Source: Citrus sinensis
Lineage: Eukaryota > Streptophyta > Magnoliopsida > Sapindales > Rutaceae
Length of the DNA stretch: 64,000 nucleotides
Direction of reading: 5' to 3'
Assembly: GCF_022201045.2 (NCBI RefSeq)
Contig: NC_068564.1
Location: 1,240,001-1,304,000 of the forward strand
The stretch's first letter is position 1. Every line of letters begins with the position of its first letter. Shown piece by piece: positions 44,716-55,050 of this stretch. The notes under the pieces were generated by a model. It was given only the letters and a program-made list of their open reading frames with translations. It was not told the DNA's origin and ran no database searches. A program made the translations under genes and the position numbers.

Positions 44716-45604
44716 TAGAGATGGTACAGTATGGGTATGGTACGACACAAGCATGTTTTGATAGGTACATGTGCAGGTTGTGCCATACTTTGTGCCCTAC
44801 CAAAACATGCTCATGCATGCAGTGCCGTGTTGTGTGTCCTACCAAAACGCACTTGTGTCGTGCCATACCTATGTTGTGCCATGTGCCGCCCAATCCGCGT
44901 GCATGCTTAAGTTATGATTTTATAAATAACTTAAAATTGAATCTTTTAATATATTTTACTAGCTTAAGTTTTTTAAATTCAATTTAATTCTTAGTTTAAA
45001 AAAATACTCTAATTGTTTTATATTTATAATTTATTAAATGATCAGATGATGTCATTATTTTAATAAATAAAGTTATAAATATCATGATTTTGTAAAATGT
45101 ATGTATTAATGTTATTATGGACTATAATCTATGAATCTATGTAAGTCTAAGTTAACAATTAAGTTAATCCTTAAAAAAAATTATTATTGTTGTTGTTGTT
45201 ATTAAATATTATAAAAGATTTCCAATAATGTAGGATCTAACTTAGTAGTTAGATTACATTCTCTTACTATTATTAGTTTATTATTATTAAATATGAACTT
45301 GAGTTTTGAACTTTTAATTCTATTGAATTTGACTAAAGACACATAGACACCAAAAAAGAATAAATGCTTGAAAAAAGAACACCAATAGCTTGACATGCTC
45401 TCTTTAAAAAATTAAATAAAAAAAAACTTCTTGTGTTTTTTTTTAAGGCAGGGCCCACAGCACAACACGGGTGGGCCTATGCGGAAAAAAAAAGTTAGGC
45501 ATGACACAGCACAACATGAAGCACGTGATGAGCACAGCATGGCATGAGCACAAACGAGCGTTGGCCTTCCTTTGATGGGCGGCACTACTTGTTGGCCATC
45601 TCTA
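44716..45604. mobile_element. Non-autonomous hAT-type element, copy 2
   Basis: This 889-bp element starts TAGAGATGG and ends in the exact complement CCATCTCTA. It is flanked by 8-bp TSDs differing at one base (ATCACGAT and ATCATGAT). Read on the opposite strand it begins TAGAGATGGCCAAC and follows the same order of motifs as the element at 6169-7060, including a shared CCCATCAAAGGAAG near that end. It is therefore the same family, inserted in reverse orientation. No transposase is encoded. Confidence 0.87.
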
Positions 45605-45612
45605 ATCATGAT
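45605..45612. repeat. Right TSD of hAT-type copy 2
   Basis: ATCATGAT, paired with 44708-44715. Confidence 0.75.
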
Positions 45613-46940
45613 TGACGTATCTGATGAATCGCTAACGATGTATTAATGAATTTATTGTAGTTATAGTTTTATACCATTTTGTATTATTTGACCCTTCACG
45701 CGGACACTAGGTTGTAGGAGGAAGAGGAGAGATTGAAACATCTCACATCATAAATAAGAGAGGATTTGGACTAATTTATAAACTTTTAGTTCTCCTAAAT
45801 AAGAAGGTTAATAATAAAATTGTAATTGTTTTTGTGCTAAAGTGGACAATATCTATTATAAAATAATCCTTTGGTGAAAACCATTACCTAAAATTCCAGG
45901 AACATTCATGTTATATCACCAAGAATGAATAAAAGAATATGCGGAAGTGTATCTAAATCCACAATGCTTAATTGCTTTCTAGAGTCGCGCAATTTGTCTT
46001 CCAAATCAACATGTTATTCTAAAGAATGCTTTAAGTTTCTCTCTAAACTTTATCTAATGATAGGATATCGAAAAAGAATAGAATGTTAAGTGTGACCTAG
46101 AGACCATAATCATTTATATAGATAACTTTTATGTTGTCTTCAGGTATGCATATTTTATCTTATCATAAAAATAAAAATTATACTTAAGTCTCTACACACT
46201 AAAAACTCACACCCTATCAGATAAACAAATGCATTAAATTACTGAAAACTTTATTATATCACTTTTAATTTGACTTGACCTAATATGAGAGAGGTCGCAA
46301 CACATAATTATTCACATATAAACCCAATATTAAATTAAGATGTAACAATATCTACTCACTACGCAGGTACAAACATTTTCTAGGAAACAATATAAAAGAG
46401 GGCACATTTGAGGGAGGCTGTTAAGCCAGTCAAAAATGTTTGAAGTACGAAAGTGGAGGTTCCTTTCCTATTAAAAAATTGTTTAATTCTTCGATTTGTT
46501 TTGTGATCAAGAAGACAATTTCTTGTGTTGGTGACCTCACCACATACTTATCTTTTTGGCTGTAATCCATTCTTATTCTATTTTGCTTCAACAATAATCC
46601 TTTAAAATTCTATATCTCATGCCAAGATATTGGGTTTCTGATGCCTTGTTGAGTCATGTCTTGTTCTGGTACTTGAATGCTCTTCACTAATGAGAATACA
46701 TTAGTTTGACTACAAATTAATTATATAATAATTGACAATGTCATGATCCCATTAATTTACTTAACAGATCAGCATGCATATCAAATACTTTTCGTCTTAG
46801 TCCTATTATGGAAAATTATGAAGGCATGATTGCAAATTGCATAATTGGAAACGAGCAAATGCATGGTTTATGGTTCCTGCCAATTAGGACCGTTCGTTAT
46901 TGCAGTACAAATGAATATTTCGATGGGTAGTTTTCGTACA

Positions 46941-47015
46941 ATATTCACTTCGTCTCCTCAAGTAAATATTCACTTCGTCTCCTCAAGTAAATATTCACTT
47001 TGTCTCCTCAAGTAA
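46941..47015. repeat. 25-bp minisatellite, three copies
   Basis: The unit ATATTCACTTCGTCTCCTCA plus AGTAA starts at 46941, 46966 and 46991. The third copy has one C-to-T change. It is intergenic. Confidence 0.9.
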
Positions 47016-48605
47016 ATTTTAAGCAAGCATTTAGAACATATTCTCCAGCTAGAGATAACTGGACAACGTATGTAGTTGGTGATGCCACGCAGCAATCAAT
47101 CCCATTGATGCAGATGCTTTAACAATGCAACTGGTAATATGCACATGATCTCGAAAAGGGCATATCTAGAATATAGCCGTTGTATGGTGAAACGCTCCTC
47201 TTTCTATTACAAACCTCAAATTTTCCACCACATATTTTTAAGCTTTCATGTACTGTACATAATATATCATAACTTAAGGTTCAACAATAGAAAATTAGTG
47301 GTATAACAAAAAAATTAAGGTTTTCAATGAAGAAGAGTTAGGGTGTTGTACCTCACAATCACTATATTGTATGCATTCTATTTTGGAAACGATTGTAAAC
47401 TAAAGGTCATTTTGATATATGACATTGTATTATCGGTCAAAATCAATCCTCAAATACGATTTGCCAGCACATGCAACTCTATCTTATCTATTTTGATGCA
47501 ATGTTTAAATCAAATTATTCGCCAAATATTAGTGTAGATAGAATGTAGAAAGTAGAAACAACAATATTAAGAGGACAACAAACTAAAAGCAGTCAATCTG
47601 AGGGAGCCAAACAATAAATTTGTATACACAATGGGCTAAATTTCATCTAGACCATTTATCTTTCATTTTTCAAAAAATTAGAGAAGGGGCTATCTCCAAA
47701 CCCCAGGCACCTGCTGATGATTTAATTCACACCTACATTAAGATAAAACCACTAACTACTCTTGTCTATAAGTGTGTGTGAGTGAGTGATTAATGTTCGG
47801 TGGTTGCTACCAAGTAAAAAATGAGTTTTACCAAAAACAATTTAGTTATTGTATTTTCAGATAAATGCTCAATCACAAGAGTTTCAGAGATCCTCTCTTG
47901 CTAAGAAAGTACTTTTGATGAAGAGCACTCCAACCATTTCTGCCAATTGAAAAAACATTTTGGTCGATTTCAGTCCACCACTCATTTATTAAACCATAGG
48001 CAAAGAAGCGCTTTTGATAGTATTGAAAACAATATGAATACAATCAACTAATTAAAACTTTGCTAATCAGCAAGAGTGCAAGTAATGTTAATCTTTTTGG
48101 TGGCAAGAGAAGTTGCTTTTGATGTTGTAATATGATGTTTGAGGAGCATTATGGATGATGCTAATTTTCTAGCTTTTCCATTGGATAAATTTAGGTGCAT
48201 GTAATCTGATTATGTGGGATAGGATATGTCAAATTAAAGAAACTTGAATTATTCACACTTCGGAGTATGTGGGAATTCACTTGAGAAGAAATGCTTCTTG
48301 TGTCCTAAGCAACTAATTAATATCTATCAAAAAATAAAAGCAACTAATTAATAATGTAACTTGTATAATAGAAGCATTTTATTCTTTTTTCCCTCTTTTT
48401 TGCATCCTTTTAATTCTTTGATTGCAACAAGCATAAGATATTATATAATTTTTGTTTGCTGGCAGTGGAACTTATGAGGAACCTATACTCTTGGCATCCA
48501 TATGGAATTTTATCAACAACCCAAAAAAAAAAATGAAAAACCAAAATATTGGGAAAAAAATACGCTCAAAGAAAAAAAGAAAAAAAAAAGTAATCGAATA
48601 ATTTT

Positions 48606-48780
48606 ATAACTCCAAATTTTTGTACAAATTATTTAAAAAAAAACTGATGTTACATTATATGATTGATTGAATGAAAAAAATAATAATAAAAATAAATTAT
48701 GTGGGTCAAGTGATGTCTTACTTAATTCACTTATGCGATATAACATTAGTTTGTACAAAAGAATTTATGGTTGTATCATT
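48606..48780. mobile_element. Foldback MITE, family A copy 2
   Basis: The left arm (ATAACTCCAAATTTTTGTAC) and right arm (TTTGTACAAAAGAATTTATG then GTTGTAT) are complementary. Inner arms with GATGTTACAT and ATAACATTAG also pair. The right side matches the right side of the element at 3521-3696. Confidence 0.55.
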
Positions 48781-49436
48781 ATTGTCAATCACCATATTGT
48801 TTGGTCTGCTGCCAAATAAGGTGCTGCATTTATGCTTAAAATGAATTCGTTTGGTACTTTACATCCTCCTAGTACTTGAGAGATGCAATTTGTCTTGCTA
48901 AGAAATTCTAAGTTTTTTTATGAAAGAATTTTATACTACATTATTGTAATAAGGATTTTGTGACACTATCAGATAGTTCTATTTAATTAATCACCATTTT
49001 TAATGTTATTCGTAAGAAGCTACAGAATAACACTACATATTTAGTTGTCTATCGTATGTCCACCAAGTAGCCCACTAAATCATTTTTGTGGATACATATG
49101 TGCGAGTATTTGTCCATACATAACATCAATTTATAAGATTTGGATTTGAGCTATAGAATATTGTAACATAGAGCACTAGTATAGAATCAGATTCCCATTT
49201 TACGGCTGATTCATGTTAGATACACTTAATAATGACCTTACATGATGATATAGTGAGAGACGAAAAAGGAGATAGCGTGTAGATTTATGTGGTGGACATT
49301 GATTTAATCTCTTGTTTCGCCTTCTGTTCTATCGAGACATTATTGAACTAAACCTAACCTGATCCCACTTGACAAACTAAAAAATGGGTAACACATCTTA
49401 TACAAAATCGTGATACAATATCTGTATATAAGATAT

Positions 49437-49707
49437 GGTCTGTTTGGAATTAAGATTGAACAATTGTAATTTAAAATTTACAGTACTAAAATGTTTGTTA
49501 AACATTAGTTGTTGTAGTTTAAAAGCTAAATTGATTTAATTTTACACTTGTATTATGAAAAATCTATTATATCTTTATTAATTTTGTCAAAAAATTATTT
49601 AAAAATTATATTTACGATATATTATTAATTTTTATTTTATAATTATAACTTTTTTTCTACAACAATTGTAATTTAAATGTTACAACACTTCAATACCAAA
49701 CAGGACC
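49437..49707. mobile_element. MITE, family C copy 1
   Basis: The ends are complementary: GGTCTGTTTGGAATT on the left and AATACCAAACAGGACC on the right. It is 271 bp, AT-rich and non-coding. Its interior (TTTTACACTTGTATTATG and TTATTAATTTTTATTTTATA) is shared with the next two elements. Confidence 0.65.
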
Positions 49708-49975
49708 TTATATTCTATATGCTTTACCAAATCATATGTCGTGTAATTATTAAAAAAAATCATGCATTTTTAAAGGAAAAAAAATTAACAAGTTACTTAA
49801 ATCAAGCATAAACCTGGCTAACAATCAAAAAAGAAATGCACCAAAAATAAAATCACCTAAACACAGATGAAAGAACCAAATAAAGAAGGGCACTTTTGCC
49901 CTTATTTTATACAAACTGAAAAAGCTGAAGTGATTAAATTCATTAGAAATTTTAACTTTTATCCTCACTTTATGT

Positions 49976-50212
49976 TAGGTTTTTAAGTTACCGTTGTTGT
50001 AGAAAAAAAATTGTAATTATGAAATAAAAATTAATAATTTGTAATAAAAATGACTTTTAAATAATAATTTTGACAAAAATAATAAATATATTTTAATTTT
50101 TTTTATTGCACAAGTGTGTGATCAATATACCTTCCAATGCAGAGCAATAAATGCTTAACAAACACTTTAGTGCTATAGCTGCAATTGTCCAATCACACTA
50201 CCAAATAGATGC
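49976..50212. mobile_element. MITE, family C copy 2 (inverted, left-truncated)
   Basis: The interior TTGTTGTAGAAAAAAAATTG and the following AAAATTAATAAT are the complement of the right half of the element at 49437-49707. The right end closes with ATTGTCCAATCACACTACCA and AATAG. The left terminus is not intact, so the left coordinate is approximate. Confidence 0.5.
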
Positions 50213-50232
50213 TAGATACTTTCCAATCCAAT

Positions 50233-51724
50233 GACCTATTTGGTATTATTGTTGGACAGTTATGTCTTAAAATCTATAATTTTTAAGTACTCGATATACA
50301 CTTGTGGTGTGTTTACTTCTTGAAATAAGGAATGTGAATGGAGTAATGTGAATCAAAGCTATGTTTACTTGACAAAATTGAATTTAGGAATGAGAATAAA
50401 TTGTGTGGATCCCACACAATTTGGGAATAAAGAATGGGAATCTCATTCCCAAGGGGGGGTTGGGAATGTGAATGAAACATAAATTTCCTTTTATATCCTT
50501 CTAATTTTTTCATATTTCATAAATTACCTTCTTCAAATCACAAATAATTTTATTATTTTAAATATCATTAATAATAATAATAATTATTATTATTATTATT
50601 AAATTTTATTAACTTTATTATTTTTATGATTATTGATTATTTTTATTTTTATTTTTATTACTATTATCATTATTAACAATAAAAATAATGATACAAATAA
50701 TAATTAATGATAACAATATTCTCATTATTGTTGTTGTTGTTATTATTATTATTATATTATTAATAAAAATAATAATAACAATAATTAATAATAACTAAAA
50801 TAATAAAGTTAATAAAATTTAATAATAATAATAATAATGTAATTTTCATTATCTCCATACATGTATAAATATTATTATAAAAATGATATTAATTAAAATA
50901 ATAATAATAATAAATGTTAATAATGATAATATTAATAAAAATAATATTAATAGTAATTAATAATAACTATAATAATAATAACAATAATTAATAGTAACTA
51001 AAATAATAAAGTTAATAAAATTTAATAATAATAATAAATGTTAATAATGATCATATTAATAAAAATAATATTAACAGTAATTAATAATAACTAAAATAAT
51101 AAAGTTAATAATAAATAAATAAATGTTAATAATGAAAATATTAATAAAAATAATAATAACAACAATTAATAATAACTAAAATAATAAAGTTAATGAAATT
51201 TAATAATAATAATAATAAATGTTAATAATGATAATATTAATAAAAATAATAACAACAACAACAACAACAATAATGATAATATTGTTAATAATGATAAATT
51301 AATTATTTTTATTAATTATTAATACTATGGGTATTTTGGTACATTGATTCTTATTTCCATTCCTCATTCCCATTTATTTTTTCAAGTAAACACACCAATG
51401 ACATTCCAGCACATTTTCATTCCCATTTATTTTTGCCAAGTAAACATTGAAATCTCATTCTTATTTCTCATTCTCATTCACAGCCCATTCACATTCCCAT
51501 TAAGTAAACGCACCATTAGTGTAATGCTTTAGAAGGTAAGTTGATATTATCCTACACTTGTATGATAAAATAATTATAATATCTTTGCTATTAAAATTAT
51601 ATTTACTAAATACCATCAAATTTTTATTTAAAATTTATATTTATTAAATATTATTAATTTTTATCGTAGTTATAATTTTTTCTGGACAGTAGCTGTGGTT
51701 TTGAACCACCTTACCGAATAAGAC
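50233..51724. mobile_element. MITE, family C copy 3, split by a nested element
   Basis: The left end is GACCTATTTGGTATT and the right end is the complement of GTCTTATTCGGTA. The sequence right of the insertion (TTAGTGTAATGCTTTAGAAG and then CCTACACTTGTATGA) aligns with the corresponding interior of copy 1. The host MITE is therefore interrupted by the 1.2-kb element at 50305-51515. Confidence 0.6.
50305..51515. mobile_element. (TAA)-rich foldback element, Harbinger-like
   Basis: The terminal repeats are TGGTGTGTTTACTT on the left and AAGTAAACGCACCA on the right. The flanking trinucleotides are TTG and TTA, a possible degenerate TTA duplication of the PIF/Harbinger type. The core (about 50535-51330) is almost entirely TAA/TTA repeats arranged as long inverted repeats. 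Further copies of the terminal motif lie inside both ends (TATGTTTACTTGACAAAATT; AAGTAAACACACCA; AAGTAAACATTGA). It encodes no protein. Assembly of the core should be treated with caution. Confidence 0.6.
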
Positions 51725-52864
51725 TAATGGTTTTTTCGCCAGGGAAAAAAAAAGCTTCATCTCATTGAAACCAAGTGGACTAATTATGTCTTTACACATG
51801 GGCACGGTGTATATAAACTAAATGTTTAGAGGGTAATTCAACACAAGAACGTTAGTTGGGTGTTTAGTTGAAGATATATAGCTATGATGAGACCTTTATT
51901 GTTTGTTTCCCTTCCCATAAATACATGCACCCTTTAATAACCTGTATATAATTAAAGCAATTGCTATTTATGAGCGCATGAATCACAATGATTAACCTTA
52001 CTGTTTGTTTGATTACATGTATATATATTATCATAGAATCCCTGCAGACATTCAATATAATATATTGATTAGCCTTCAATAATTAACCTATTTATTAATT
52101 GATCTTCACATGCTGCTATCATATCACAGAAAAAAAATAAAAAAAAATTATATCCATGCTTTGATTTTCCTCGGGTGAGATTTGAAAACAAAGGTCCTGA
52201 CTCATGTTAACCCCTGTCTGCAATTAAAAGGCCATGATCTAATATGCTGACCCTTTCTGGTAAAATCACTATATATGGAGAGTCAATGGATTCTGTCTCT
52301 AGAATTTGCAGAATAGTCCTGCACATGAAAGATATAAAGGAGAGAATGTCTAATTTGAGCGAATCAAGCTCAGCTTCTGTACAACTAAAAAGAGAACAAG
52401 CAATAATTAAGTATGTTAGTACTCGGAATGAGGACGTCTCCTCGAACCTTGTCAGCTATTATTAGAATTCTCAAGTGCGGACGGTGGCGCTCATTATATT
52501 TAATTCTTACTTGGGCTTGTAAGACCAAGATAGAGCAGTCCGATGATGAAGTAAAAGAAGTTCAACTTCACCATATTACGACAAAAATTACGATAAACTT
52601 CCCAAAATACCCTTTCTTCCACAGGTTTTGCCGGTTGCTTTATCCGTTTATCCTCTCTATCATCAAATAGCTTGTCAACTACAAGTCTCTACAAAGCCTA
52701 CGAGTCAACAAACATTTCAGCACACAAATTTAAACAAATTAATTTGTGGCATTCGTATCATCAAACGACTCTGACTATATCTATCATCTCAGACAGTACT
52801 GTACTACTCTCTTTCTCTTCTTTTCCTTTCCTTTCCTTTCCTCAATCTTTTTCTCCCCATTTCA

Positions 52865-54588
52865 ATGGAAAGTACAAGCAAACGTCGTCGCAAGCAAGCC
52901 AAAACATCACCCTTTGAATCCGAAGGTGACTGCTTTTGTTGCTACCATGTTCGTTCTCGTAGAGCACATGGGAGATTATTTTCTTTCTTTAATTTTCCTT
53001 CTGCTTGTTGTTCATGCATCTTCATTTATTTGCTGTGATTTGCTTTGGCAGAGGTTAATAGTACTGAATGGGAATTCATTGACATGACAGAGCCGGAAGA
53101 AGATCTCATCTACAGAATGCATAGACTCATTGGAGACAGGTGCCTATACTACTTTATGCAATCATATATTAGAAACATTATACATACAAATATACACATT
53201 CATCGCATCACATGATTTTATCTCTCTACATTAGCATGACAGAATCTTTCTCATGATCTTTCCTGAGCTTGGTCTTTTTATTTTCCTTTCTGTATCCCAT
53301 TCATCATTGAAACATGAAAAAAAAAAAAAAAGGAAATACAATTTTTTTTTAAAAGGTGGGCTATTAGCATACCTCCTAATGGATAGACTTTAAAAACAAT
53401 AGTAATTACCTGAGGAGGTGGGAGCTGGTGATTTAAGCAGTCGATGCTTTGATTTAATTTGTTTGAATAATTGATCTTATAGACCCCACTAATGTACATA
53501 ATTAATCCATATATATGTTTCTCTACCTTCAAATAAAGAAAGGAAAAAAAAATCATTCATTCTTATCCTTTTGGTGGTGGACCCCTCAAGTGATAGCAAC
53601 TTCATGGATTATACTTTCGAATGATATCATATTTTTACTATGTATGGATTCTACTCCTTTATCTCAGGTAAACGATGATAATGAATATGCATGCTCTTGG
53701 GGGAAGGGTAAAAAAAAACTTAGCGATGCTTTTCTTGCCTTTGAAATTACTGCTTCTTGTTGTTATAACAGTACTGTGTATGATGCAAAATCATTTATTA
53801 TTGCTTTCATGGTATTTTCCCTGGGTCATTAGCAGCCCCAGTTTGTGATTGGCTTATGGCTTTGTAGTTATTGTATAAGTAACATGCAATTTCTAACGTT
53901 AGTTAAAGTTTCACGAGAGAGTTGCAAGCAGTAAGTGCTTTGCCATCTGCTCCAAACTGTGACAGAAACATTGCCTGATCTTTATCTCTAAGGCTAGTTC
54001 TTAAATGCTATTATTAAACCGACTTTATCAGCTAAAATTTTTTAATCAAATAATATTTTCTAATATGATATTAAAGTCAATATCTAGTGTTTGATTTTTC
54101 CTGTGCGTAAATTCTATTTTAATTATTTTAATTTCTTGACTTACCTTGATCAACCTGTCTCAAATTATATGATCCCTGACCTTAAATAATACTCAATATA
54201 GGAGGACCTGTTTAAACTTCATATTATCTTAAGCTTTTAGGTGAAACGATTTCCTTGTAACTATGAATAATGACCCACTAATTTCTTTTGTGGCCGTCGG
54301 TCTTTAAGACATTCTTCAAGAACGCTCGTGTAATTTGCTTTCTTTGCGCAAAGATTATTGCATCAATTCCTCCATTAAGGGTGCAACAGGCACATTGTTT
54401 CTTTTACTGATTAAGTACGAAAAACCTAACAATAGCAAAATGGACTTTACAGGTGGGATTTGATAGCTGGGAGGATTCCAGGAAGGAAAGCAGAAGAGAT
54501 AGAGAGGTTTTGGATAATGAAAAACAATGAAGTGTTTGCTGAAAGAAGAAAGCTGAAGAAGAAAGAGAAATCTAAGATCTCGCCATAA
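52865..54588 (+). CDS. TRY/CPC-like: R3-MYB transcription factor, TRIPTYCHON/CAPRICE-like
   Basis: This is a single-repeat MYB that by family acts as a mobile repressor. It competes with R2R3-MYBs for bHLH partners and so limits trichome or promotes root-hair fate. Exons 52865-52925, 53052-53139 and 54453-54588 encode 94 residues. The short basic N-terminus has KRRRKQAK. The single R3 repeat starts at EVNSTEWEFIDMTEPEEDLI and continues through GDRWDLIAGRIPGR. The bHLH-binding signature [D/E]Lx2[R/K]x3Lx6Lx3R is complete, from DLIYR through LIAGR. The W-x-M of FWIMKN matches the residues linked to cell-to-cell movement in CPC. There is no activation domain, as expected. The WEFI.MTE.EEDLI wording favours TRY over CPC. 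Intron 2 is long (1313 bp). Confidence 0.92.
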
Positions 54589-55050
54589 TCGATTTCTAAT
54601 GGCTTCATCTGCGTGAATTTTCTTAGTTTCTTTTACTCTTTTAATTCTTTTTAAGGCCTCCAATGTACAAGTCCTTCTATTCAACATAATTTCCAAAGCA
54701 AAATAACAGCTTCCATTTCTTAGAACATATGCAGAAGAAAATAAGAGCAAATGTCACCATATTTTGCAAATGTGGCAGCAACACAACTACAAAATAGGAA
54801 CACATCGGAAAGAACGATGGATATGGATAACAGTATAAACTGCTATCAGATTTATAAGGGACGACGTTATGTATACATGGTGATTTGTGATCTTGATTTC
54901 TTAATATACAGAATATGGTATGGGATTTCTATGTTCACATAGCTAAATGTGTATTGTACAAATTATTAGTATACATCACTTACTCACAATATTAGAAGAC
55001 GAGAGGGGGTGAAAATTGTATTATCAAAGACATGGGATATATAGAACAGT
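54589..55050. other. Intergenic region between R3-MYB and SIGE
   Basis: This short convergent interval of 462 bp should carry the 3' UTRs of both genes. Nothing else was recognised. Confidence 0.6.

Larger units (their letters stand above)
43646..52864. other. Large transposon- and AT-rich intergenic region
   Basis: About 9 kb without a supportable gene. It contains a hAT-type element (44716-45604), a 25-bp minisatellite (46941-47015), a foldback MITE (48606-48780) and a MITE cluster with a nested element (49437-51724). Near the R3-MYB start there is a TTTCC-rich leader (about 52819-52845). Nothing was recognised in the rest. Confidence 0.55.

Noticed and set aside
52244-52670. Overlapping 73- and 85-codon frames upstream of the R3-MYB gene
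   Set aside because: No family motifs, and they overlap in different frames. The region is better read as promoter.
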